Positions 28,597 through 35,627 of a stretch of DNA of 64,000 bases are shown here, in pieces (the stretch's first letter is position 1; each line of letters opens with the position of its first letter). The position numbers were made by a program, and so were the translations under genes. Under the pieces are notes generated by a model. The model saw nothing but the letters and a program-made list of their open reading frames with translations, was not told the origin of the DNA and made no database searches. This DNA is from Nitrospira japonica (GTDB lineage: Bacteria; Nitrospirota; Nitrospiria; Nitrospirales; Nitrospiraceae): NCBI RefSeq assembly GCF_900169565.1, contig NZ_LT828648.1, positions 1,366,876 through 1,430,875 of the forward strand, written 5' to 3'.

Positions 28597-30312
28597 ATGC
28601 CGACCATTACGATCTTCAGACAGGATCTCGAACAACTGCTGGCGGGGCCGGCCAAACCTCCCTCACCGGTCACGTCCGACCAATTGGACGAGTGGCTGAT
28701 GTTGGTCAAGGGAGAACTCAAAGGACAGAGTCCCGACACCGGTGAGCTGCGGATCGAACTACAAGATAGCAACCGACCCGATCTGTGGTGCTGTGAAGGG
28801 ATCGCACGGCAAATCCGTATCAAGCAAACCGGGGCGACCGTTCCCTATACGTTTCTGTCACAGCCAGGTCCCCCGGCCAAGCAGGTCGTAGTAACGGCAG
28901 GATTGGAAGAGCTGAGACCCTATGTGGCGGCTTGCACGGCGACCGGGTATCGAGTCACTCAGGAGGGACTGGCGCAGCTGATCCAGACGCAGGAAAAACT
29001 GGCGGAGATCTTCGGACGCAAGCGCCGCACGGTCTCCATCGGCCTCTATCGTTTGCCCGCGATCGAGTTTCCCGTTTCTTATGAAGCCGTGGCGCCTGAC
29101 AGCGCCAGGTTTACCCCGTTGGGCATGACGACGGTCATGACGCTCGGCGAGATGCTGCTGGTCCATCCGAAGGGGCTTGAGTTCGGCGGGATCGTCGCGG
29201 GAAAAGAGCGGGTTCCATTGCTTCGAGACGCCAAGGGGCAAATCCTATCCTTCCCTCCGATCATCAACAGCAGGGAAATCGGCGAGGTCCGCGTGGGCGA
29301 CGACGCCTTGTTCGTCGAAGTGACGGGGACGGACCTCTCGATGGTCATTCTGACGCTCAACATTTTTGCGGCGAATTTGGCCGACCGGGGCGCGGCGATC
29401 GAGCCCGTGGAAGTCGTCTATCCGTTCAAGACTGATCTGGGGCAGCGTGTGGTGACGCCCCGTGACCTGGGCCGAGAGCGGACGCTCTCACTCGCCACCA
29501 TCGAGCGGGCGCTTGGGCAGGCGATGGACGCGCGGGAGGTGAGTCAGGCGCTCCGGAGTTACGGATATGGGGTAACGGTGGACCAGGAAGACGTCACTGT
29601 GCGGCTTCCGATCTATCGGCATGACCTCATGCATCCCATGGACGTGGTGGAAGACGTGGCGATCAGTCGTGGGTTTTCCGAATTCCTTCCCGTCATGCCG
29701 TCGCAATTCACGGTCGGCGGTCTCTCGAGCCTGGAGACGCTTTCCGATCGCGCTAGGGGCTTGATGGTCGGCATGGGGTTCCAGGAGATCATCTCGAATA
29801 TTCTCGGCTCACCCCAGTTACTGTGCGATGCCATGCGATTGAACGGAACGGAATGGGGACGGCTGGTGCAGGTCGACAACGTCATGTCGCAGAATTTTTC
29901 GGCGCTGCGCCAATGGATGTTGCCGTCGTTGCTGCGGGTGGAAGCCGCGTCCAGCCGGGCCTTTTTCCCTCACCGCCTTTTCGAAGCGGGTGAGGTCGCG
30001 CGGCCCGATCCGGCTCACGAACTGGGCGGAGAGACGGTGATGATGTTAGGCGCGCTGATCGCGCATGCGGAGGCCAACTTTTCCGAGATCCACTCCTGCC
30101 TGGACGCGCTGCTCTATTATCTCGATTGCGCCTACAAACTCGAATCGGTCCAACATCCCTCGTTTCTCGAGGGGCGAGCCGGTCGTATCGTGGGCGATGA
30201 CGGCACAGTGTTGGGAGTCATCGGGGAGTTGCACCCGGAAGTGCTCGAACGCTGGCAAATCACCGTTCCTGCCGTATCCTTCGAGATCGATCTCTCGGCA
30301 CTGGACACATGA
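28597..30312 (+). CDS. pheT: Phenylalanyl-tRNA synthetase beta subunit, archaeal/eukaryotic type
   Basis: 571 residues, much shorter than the bacterial PheT (about 800). It starts at the archaeal-style N-terminus (MPTITIFRQDLEQLL) and has IELQDSNRPDLWCCEGIARQI, a family mark. No EMAP-like tRNA-binding domain and no C-terminal FDX-ACB domain are seen. The B3/B4 editing region, a B5 domain and the catalytic-like core are present. It follows pheS after 2 bases, and runs convergent with rplT. Confidence 0.92.
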   Translation: MPTITIFRQDLEQLLAGPAKPPSPVTSDQLDEWLMLVKGELKGQSPDTGELRIELQDSNRPDLWCCEGIARQIRIKQTGATVPYTFLSQPGPPAKQVVVTAGLEELRPYVAACTATGYRVTQEGLAQLIQTQEKLAEIFGRKRRTVSIGLYRLPAIEFPVSYEAVAPDSARFTPLGMTTVMTLGEMLLVHPKGLEFGGIVAGKERVPLLRDAKGQILSFPPIINSREIGEVRVGDDALFVEVTGTDLSMVILTLNIFAANLADRGAAIEPVEVVYPFKTDLGQRVVTPRDLGRERTLSLATIERALGQAMDAREVSQALRSYGYGVTVDQEDVTVRLPIYRHDLMHPMDVVEDVAISRGFSEFLPVMPSQFTVGGLSSLETLSDRARGLMVGMGFQEIISNILGSPQLLCDAMRLNGTEWGRLVQVDNVMSQNFSALRQWMLPSLLRVEAASSRAFFPHRLFEAGEVARPDPAHELGGETVMMLGALIAHAEANFSEIHSCLDALLYYLDCAYKLESVQHPSFLEGRAGRIVGDDGTVLGVIGELHPEVLERWQITVPAVSFEIDLSALDT

Positions 30313-30375
30313 TCGTGGATGGGGATCCTCCACGCGCCGGGTCGCGCGCGGAGGCGTAAAGAACCGGCGGTTCCG

Positions 30376-30744
30376 TTACGCGCCGGCCGGCGTCAACTGC
30401 TTCTTGGCCAACCCGATCAACTGTTCGAATCCCGCCGCATCCTTGATGGCCATATCCGAGAGGATCTTGCGATCGAGCAGCACGTTGGCCTTTTTCAAGG
30501 CGCTGATAAAGCGCCCGTAGGACAGGCCCTGCGCTCTGGTCGCGGCGCTGATACGGGCGATCCAGAGTTGGCGGAAATCCCGTTTCCGGTTCTTTCTGCC
30601 CGTATACGCATATTGTTGGCCCTTATCGACGGATTCGGTTGCCGACCTGAACAGGCGGCTCTTGGCTCCGTATTGGCCTTTCGCAAGCTTCAGCCGCTTC
30701 TTCCTTCTGGCCCGTGTTTTCGGTCCACCTTTTACGCGTGGCAT
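30376..30744 (-). CDS. rplT: 50S ribosomal protein L20
   Basis: 122 residues, very basic. It begins MPRVKGGPKTRARRKKRLKLAKG, the usual L20 N-terminus, with RDFRQLWIARISAATRAQGLSYGRFISALK in the middle. L20 is needed for early 50S assembly and often represses its own operon. It is last in thrS-infC-rpmI-rplT on the minus strand. The bacterial pheST pair that usually follows is absent here; archaeal-type pheST lies convergent instead. Confidence 0.98.
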   Translation of the reverse strand: MPRVKGGPKTRARRKKRLKLAKGQYGAKSRLFRSATESVDKGQQYAYTGRKNRKRDFRQLWIARISAATRAQGLSYGRFISALKKANVLLDRKILSDMAIKDAAGFEQLIGLAKKQLTPAGA

Positions 30745-30781
30745 GGGAGAGTACTCCTTTTCGGTTGATGCTCAAGATCGC

Positions 30782-30976
30782 TTATTGATAGGGAAGCAGG
30801 CGTGCCAGCGCGGAGGCCTTCGTCGGGTCGACGACGACCGATCCGCTCAGGCGGCGCTTCCGCTCGCGATTCTTGCTGGTCAGAATGTGCCGCTTTCCGG
30901 CCTTCTTCCGCACGAATTTTCCTGTGCCGGTCTTGTGAAACCGCTTGCTGGCTCCGCTATGTGATTTCATCTTCAT
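30782..30976 (-). CDS. rpmI: 50S ribosomal protein L35
   Basis: 64 residues, basic, beginning [21 protein letters not shown] and ending with [16 protein letters not shown], the L35 signature. It lies between infC and rplT, as in most bacteria. Confidence 0.97.
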   Translation of the reverse strand: MKMKSHSGASKRFHKTGTGKFVRKKAGKRHILTSKNRERKRRLSGSVVVDPTKASALARLLPYQ

Positions 30977-31013
30977 ACGTCGTGGTCCTTTGGTTAAACG
31001 TGGTCGTGTGGGG

Positions 31014-31523
31014 TCAGTTCTTGGGTGCCACGATCATGATGAGGCTTCGGCCTTCCATCCGCGGGGCGTATTCGATTGTGCCGGTGTCCGCCAATTGTTC
31101 GATCACGGAGCTCATGAGCGACCGGCCCATCTCTTGGTTGGCCATTTCGCGTCCCCGATACGTGAGGGTGATCTTGGTCTTGTTTCCTTCTTCCAGGAAC
31201 GTCTTGATTTGCCGGACCTTGATTTCCAGATCGTGCTTGTCCGTTCTGGGACGCAACTTGATTTCCTTCACCTGTGTCGATTTCTGATGTCGCCGGTTCT
31301 GGTGGTCCTTCTTGCTCAACTCATACTTATATTTCCCGTAGTCCATGATGCGACAGACGGGAGGAGCCGAGGTGGGGGCGACCTCTACCAGATCGTAGCC
31401 GCCTTCCTGCGCCTGACGAAACGCTTCCGGGGTCGGAAGAATACCAAGTTGTTCACCCTCCGGGCCGATCACTCTGACTTCACGTACTCTGATTTCGCGG
31501 TTCACGCGCAGTTTGGGGACGAT
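31014..31523 (-). CDS. infC: Translation initiation factor IF-3, probable ATC start
   Basis: 169 residues. The N-domain ([23 protein letters not shown]), the linker ([29 protein letters not shown]) and the C-domain are complete. The nearest ATG (31562) would overlap thrS by 29 bases. An ATC at 31523-31521 lies just after GAGAGGTGG, which follows the thrS stop, and it begins the normal IF-3 N-terminus. Rare AUU/AUC starts in infC let IF-3 limit its own translation. I chose ATC. Confidence 0.9.
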   Translation of the reverse strand: MVPKLRVNREIRVREVRVIGPEGEQLGILPTPEAFRQAQEGGYDLVEVAPTSAPPVCRIMDYGKYKYELSKKDHQNRRHQKSTQVKEIKLRPRTDKHDLEIKVRQIKTFLEEGNKTKITLTYRGREMANQEMGRSLMSSVIEQLADTGTIEYAPRMEGRSLIMIVAPKN

Positions 31524-31533
31524 AGGCCACCTC

Positions 31534-33462
31534 TCATGATGTCGGTGAAAGTTGTTGTGCACCCCGGTCTGCTTCCCGGCGGAGAAGGTCCAGAGCTCCG
31601 GCGACCGTCATGCTCCCGAGATTGGCGCCGCTGCGTCCGCGTACGGAGACCGAACCGCTCTGTACTTCACGGTCTCCGACCACGAACATGAAGGGGATCT
31701 TGGCCTTCTCAGCTTCCCTGATCTTGAGACCGATCTTTTCGTTGCGGAGGTCGGCGTCTGCGCGGAAGCCGGACGCTTTCATGTCGGCGGCCACCTTGGC
31801 GGCGTACTCGCGTTGGTTGTCGGTGATCGACATCACCACGGCCTGAACCGGCGCCAGCCAGGTCGGAAAGGCGCCCCCGTAATGTTCGATCAAGATTCCG
31901 AAGAACCGCTCGATCGAACCGAGCAGTGCGCGGTGAATCATGATGGGTTGATGAGCCTTGCCGTCCTCTCCGATGTAACCCAATTCGAATCGTTCCGGAT
32001 TGTTGAAATCCACCTGCACGGTCGAACATTGCCAGGATCGTCCCAGCGCGTCCTTGATCTTGATGTCGATCTTCGGGCCGTAAAAGGCGCCGCCCCCCGC
32101 GTCCAGTTGAAAGGCGATGTTCCGGCCCTTCAAGGCCGCCTCGAGCGCGCTCGTGGCCAGGCTCCAATGCTCGTCGCCTCCCACTGATTCCTTCGGCCTG
32201 GTGGACAAGAAGACCTCAAACTCGGCGAATCCGAACGTCCGTAGCATGAAGAAGGTGAAGTCGAGCACGCGACTGACTTCGGATTCGATCTGGTCCGGAC
32301 GGCAAAAGAGGTGGGCATCGTCCTGCGTGAATCCCCTCACGCGCAAAAGACCGTGAAGCACGCCCGTGCGTTCGTAGCGGTAGACGGTTCCGAGCTCCCC
32401 GTATCGGACAGGCAAGTCGCGGTAACTCCGAAGCCGCGATTTGTAGATCATGATGTGATACGGACAGTTCATCGGCTTCAGCTGGTAGTCGCTTCCTTCC
32501 AGCTTCATGGCCGCAAACATGTTTTCGCGGTAGTAGTCCACATGGCCGCTGGTTTTCCAGAGATCAAGCCGAGCGACGTGCGGGGAGTACACTAACTCGT
32601 AACCGTCCTTTATGTGCTGCTCGCGCCAGAAGTTTTCGATCAACAGCCTGATGGCCGCTCCCTTCGGGTGCCAGAGAACGAGGCCCGGGCCGATTTCATC
32701 CTGGATCGAGATGAGATCCAGCTCTTTCCCGACTTTTCGATGATCGCGGCGTTTGATTTCCTCCAGGCGCGCAAGATGGGCGTCCAGTTCACCCTTCGTC
32801 GGAAAGGAGGTCCCGTAAATCCGCTGCAACATCGGATTACGCTCATCGCCACGCCAGTAGGCTCCGGCCGTGGTCAACAGCTTGAATGCGCCGACGTGGC
32901 CCGTCGTCGGGAGATGCGGGCCGCGGCAAAGATCGACGAAATCTCCCTGGCTATACGCCGTGATCGGCTCGCCGTCCGGAAATCCTTCGATGAGTTCCAC
33001 CTTGTACTGCTCACCACGCGAGCGGAAGAAGTCGATGGCTTCTGGTTTGCTGAATTCCCGTTTGGTGATTGTCAGATTGCGTCCGATAATTTCCGCGACT
33101 CGTTCTTCGATCTTGACCAGGTCTTCAGGCGTAAAAGGCCGGTCGAATGCGAAATCATAATAAAAGCCGTCCTCGAGCGCGGGACCGATCGTCAGTTGCG
33201 CGGAAGGAAACAGCTCCTTGACGGCCTGGGCCATGATGTGAGTGCTGCTGTGCCGATAGACCTCGCGACCCTCCATGCTGTCGAAACGAAGCGGTTCGAT
33301 CGTGGCGTCGCCCGCCAGCGGCTTCGAAAGATCCACCACCTGGCCATTGACCTTGGCGGCCAAGACTTGGGGATCCAACGCGCCCAGAGACGAAAGCGCG
33401 GTCTGAACGGATCCACCGTTGTCAATCGTCAGAGCCGGCCCATTTTTCACCACGACTTTCAT
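31534..33462 (-). CDS. thrS: Threonyl-tRNA synthetase
   Basis: 642 residues, the usual ThrRS length. An N-terminal TGS domain (about 1-60) is followed by the editing domain with HSSTHIMAQAVKELFP (the HxxxH zinc/editing motif), then the class II catalytic core with RVRGFTQDDAHLFCR and GSIERFFGILIEHYGG, and the C-terminal anticodon-binding domain. It is the first gene of thrS-infC-rpmI-rplT, downstream of tRNA-Val on the same strand. Confidence 0.98.
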   Translation of the reverse strand: MKVVVKNGPALTIDNGGSVQTALSSLGALDPQVLAAKVNGQVVDLSKPLAGDATIEPLRFDSMEGREVYRHSSTHIMAQAVKELFPSAQLTIGPALEDGFYYDFAFDRPFTPEDLVKIEERVAEIIGRNLTITKREFSKPEAIDFFRSRGEQYKVELIEGFPDGEPITAYSQGDFVDLCRGPHLPTTGHVGAFKLLTTAGAYWRGDERNPMLQRIYGTSFPTKGELDAHLARLEEIKRRDHRKVGKELDLISIQDEIGPGLVLWHPKGAAIRLLIENFWREQHIKDGYELVYSPHVARLDLWKTSGHVDYYRENMFAAMKLEGSDYQLKPMNCPYHIMIYKSRLRSYRDLPVRYGELGTVYRYERTGVLHGLLRVRGFTQDDAHLFCRPDQIESEVSRVLDFTFFMLRTFGFAEFEVFLSTRPKESVGGDEHWSLATSALEAALKGRNIAFQLDAGGGAFYGPKIDIKIKDALGRSWQCSTVQVDFNNPERFELGYIGEDGKAHQPIMIHRALLGSIERFFGILIEHYGGAFPTWLAPVQAVVMSITDNQREYAAKVAADMKASGFRADADLRNEKIGLKIREAEKAKIPFMFVVGDREVQSGSVSVRGRSGANLGSMTVAGALDLLRREADRGAQQLSPTS

Positions 33463-33539
33463 CGGCTTACACGCTGATCGTCGTCAAAAATAAGAAAGGC
33501 ACCCCGCCTCGGAGAGGCGCACGGATGCCCTCAGCCGAA

Positions 33540-33615
33540 TGGTAGGCGCGGACGGTCTTGAACCGTCGACCTCTACCGTGTCAAGGTAGCGCTCTCCCCC
33601 TGAGCTACGCGCCTA
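33540..33615 (-). tRNA. tRNA-Val (GAC)
   Basis: A tRNA on the minus strand with acceptor stem TAGGCGC / GCGCCTA and encoded CCA. The D-arm is GTAGCTCAGGGGGAGAGC, the anticodon stem is CTACC / GGTAG with loop TTGACAC, so the anticodon is GAC (Val). The T-arm GACGGTTCAAGACCGTC is intact. It lies about 80 bases upstream of thrS. Confidence 0.95.
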
Positions 33616-33629
33616 TCGTCCGGATGCGC

Positions 33630-33659
33630 ATGCTAATATAGCCCCGACTGACGTGTCAA
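33630..33659 (-). promoter_or_regulatory. Candidate promoter of tRNA-Val
   Basis: On the minus strand TTGACA (33659-33654) is followed after 18 bases by TAGCAT (33635-33630). Start of transcription would be about 8 bases before the tRNA 5' end. Confidence 0.45.
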
Positions 33660-33666
33660 GAAACGA

Positions 33667-33715
33667 GCAAAGGAGAAGAGGGCCCGCGCAGTCTCGCGGA
33701 CGCTCTTCCCCTTTG
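33667..33715 (-). terminator. Long hairpin downstream of the HU gene
   Basis: On the minus strand, AAAGG and GAAGAG segments pair with CTCTTC and CCTTT across a CCGCG/CGCGG inner stem, making a long imperfect hairpin. It lies 40 bases after the HU stop and is followed by a T-rich GTTTCTT. This fits an intrinsic terminator that separates HU from tRNA-Val. Confidence 0.6.
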
Positions 33716-33753
33716 CTGCGTGAGAAGCGATTTCGCGTCGGTCGGGCGAGCGC

Positions 33754-34026
33754 TTAGCGGACCGCCGACTTCAACACCTTTCCTGCGGAAAACTTCGGCA
33801 CCTTTGCGGCCGGGATCCGAAGCGTTTCGCCAGTTCGCGGGTTACGACCAAGCCGCGCCTTTCGGCGCGAGATGGTAAAGGTTCCGAAATTCACCAGGGA
33901 CACGCGCTGCCCCTTCTTTAGGGAGGACGTGACTGCTCCGGTAAAGGCCTGGAGCGCATTTCCTGCCGCCACCTTCGTAATTCCGGCGGAGGCCGCCATT
34001 TTTGCGATCAACTCTTCTTTTGTCAT
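33754..34026 (-). CDS. HU-family DNA-binding protein
   Basis: 90 residues, the length of HU. It begins MTKEELIAKMAASAGITKVAAGNALQAF and has the DNA-binding arm FGTFTISRRKARLGRNPRTGETLRIPA, including the conserved Arg-Asn-Pro. It bends and packs DNA. A second protein of this superfamily, closer to IHF, is encoded at 58130-58408. The gene is followed by a terminator-like hairpin. Confidence 0.95.
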   Translation of the reverse strand: MTKEELIAKMAASAGITKVAAGNALQAFTGAVTSSLKKGQRVSLVNFGTFTISRRKARLGRNPRTGETLRIPAAKVPKFSAGKVLKSAVR

Positions 34027-34106
34027 TATGCCCCTCCTGTAATGGTGGTTGGGATGCGGTCAGGTGTTTTCCCCGATTTCAGCGGGCCCTTCGGGCAGGC
34101 GCTTGT

Positions 34107-34697
34107 CTAGGCGTCGCGCATACGGGCCGGTCGTCCCCGCTTAACGGGAATATGCAGTTCTTGGATCTTTTTTCTCAAAGTATTCCGATTTAACCCCAGT
34201 AACTCGGCCGCTTGGATCTGGTTGCCTTTGGTTTCCTGGAGTGCCCTGGTGATCAGCGGGCGCTCAATGGCGGATATCAACATGGGATGGAGATTTCTTC
34301 CCGAGCCATTCCGCATACCTTTGACGAAATCACCCATTTTTCGCTCGATAAAGTCCTCCAGGGAGGGCGCTGCCTGTCCGTTGGCCGCGGCATGCTTGGA
34401 TCGATTCAGCGTCTGCATGAATTTCGAGACTCTTCGCAGCGCTGAACGGGTGCCGGTGATGATGAGCGCCTGCGTGAGATCGAGATGACCGGGTAAAGCC
34501 GGTACCACACCGTGAGTACCGGGTTTTGCCTCGAGGATAACCGCATCAAAGATCCGCTTGGCCGAGTCCTTCGACAGGGCCGCAGCGTCTCGCACCGTGG
34601 TGACGGACGCGTCTTTAAACGCCTGCCTGAACTGGGTTTGAATATCCGCATCGCTGCTCAGCAGCAGCACGCTGAAAGCCGATGGAGAGAGTGTCAT
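34107..34697 (-). CDS. Receiver-like/Fis-type regulatory protein
   Basis: 196 residues. The N-terminus (about 8-95) resembles a response-regulator fold without a clear phospho-acceptor Asp in the usual place. A linker leads to a Fis-type helix-turn-helix at the C-terminus: RPLITRALQETKGNQIQAAELLGLNRNTLRKKIQEL. Fis-type domains alone bind DNA. It may act as a phosphorylation-independent regulator. Its targets are unknown; it is divergent from the sulfur operon. Confidence 0.8.
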   Translation of the reverse strand: MTLSPSAFSVLLLSSDADIQTQFRQAFKDASVTTVRDAAALSKDSAKRIFDAVILEAKPGTHGVVPALPGHLDLTQALIITGTRSALRRVSKFMQTLNRSKHAAANGQAAPSLEDFIERKMGDFVKGMRNGSGRNLHPMLISAIERPLITRALQETKGNQIQAAELLGLNRNTLRKKIQELHIPVKRGRPARMRDA

Positions 34698-35110
34698 GAA
34701 CTACCACCCGAAGAAGAGGGCCGGATTATTGCCCAGAGCCCAGGTGATGTCAACGGCGAAAAATATGAAGTGACGGTGTCGTGACGTCATGAACGGCGCA
34801 CGCTGAGACGCGACGACGAAGTACCTTTTCATCCCACGTCGGGATCAGTGAGCTGTTGCGATCGCACGGTGCGACCGATGACTATGCCCATTGGACATCC
34901 CGCGGCACTTTCCGAACGTTGCTCGTATCGTGGTCGACCTGTTCCTGGGCATTGCGGATGTACCGATTCACCGGCATCGCATTTTCATCTTCTATAGTCC
35001 ATGTTCGTATCGTTGTTTGAGGGGTGCGAGAGGTTTGACAACCCCCGAGACCCATGCCCGAGAACGATTGAGAGAACACCCCGGGCGATTGGCGTCTGTA
35101 TCCGGGCACC

Positions 35111-35140
35111 TTGACAACCTGCAAAGCGGGACAGTAACAT
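35111..35140 (+). promoter_or_regulatory. Candidate promoter of the sulfate-assimilation operon
   Basis: TTGACA (35111-35116), 18 bases, then TAACAT (35135-35140). Transcription would start near 35147, inside the palindrome at 35146-35159. It lies 27 bases before the Rrf2 start codon. Confidence 0.55.
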
Positions 35141-35145
35141 CTCAA

Positions 35146-35159
35146 ATTCCTACCGGAAT
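35146..35159. promoter_or_regulatory. Candidate Rrf2 operator palindrome
   Basis: ATTCC and GGAAT form a perfect 5-base inverted repeat around TACC. It overlaps the predicted transcription start, so a bound dimer could block the promoter. CymR-type Rrf2 proteins bind related ATTCC/GGAAT-like sites, which makes autoregulation likely. Confidence 0.5.
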
Positions 35160-35167
35160 AGTCGTAT

Positions 35168-35617
35168 ATGAAGGTATCTCTTCGATCTACATATGGAATT
35201 ATGGCGGCCGTTGATCTAGCCATGCATAGCGGGCTCCTCCCGGTTCAGGCGAAATCAATTGCCAAGCGCCAGGGAATACCCGCACGGTTTTTGGAACAGG
35301 TGCTACACGCCATGAAGAAAGCTGGCCTGGTGTCTAGTCAGCGCGGCGCTCAAGGTGGGTACGTCTTATCGAAGAAGCCGACCGAACTCTCCATTGCGGA
35401 AGTGCTGGAGGCGCTTGACGGCCCCTTCCTGACCGGAAATGGCTCGAACGGCCGTCCGCCATTTCAACGTATGACCAAATCGGAACTCCTGCTCGCAAAA
35501 GTGTGGGAACGAGTTCAGGAAGCGGAACGGCACGTGTTGGAAGCCATCACGATCGACGAGTTAGCCGGGAAGCAACGCGTGCTCGATCAACAACGCACCC
35601 TTATGTACCACATCTGA
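35168..35617 (+). CDS. Rrf2-family transcriptional regulator, likely sulfur-related
   Basis: 149 residues, one winged-helix domain. The Rrf2 pattern is clear: MKVSLRSTYGIMAAVDLAMHS, then SIAKRQGIPARFLEQVLHAMKKAGLVSSQRGAQGGYVLSK. The protein has no cysteines, so it does not hold an Fe-S cluster as IscR or NsrR do. It resembles CymR, which senses cysteine status by binding another protein. It heads the operon of sulfate-assimilation genes, and its stop codon TGA overlaps the GAGGT ribosome-binding site of the next gene. Confidence 0.88.
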   Translation: MKVSLRSTYGIMAAVDLAMHSGLLPVQAKSIAKRQGIPARFLEQVLHAMKKAGLVSSQRGAQGGYVLSKKPTELSIAEVLEALDGPFLTGNGSNGRPPFQRMTKSELLLAKVWERVQEAERHVLEAITIDELAGKQRVLDQQRTLMYHI

Positions 35618-35627
35618 GGTTATGATC

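Larger units (their letters stand above)
34698..35167. other. Divergent regulatory region between the Fis-type gene and the sulfur operon
   Basis: About 470 bases without a supported gene; overlapping short frames on both strands look non-coding. It contains the Rrf2 promoter and operator-like palindrome described separately, a second TTGACA (near 35036), and the palindrome TGACGTCA (34782-34789). Confidence 0.45.

Noticed and set aside
34782-34789. TGACGTCA palindrome as a regulator site
   Set aside because: It is only 8 bases and is not placed at a predicted promoter; too common to claim.
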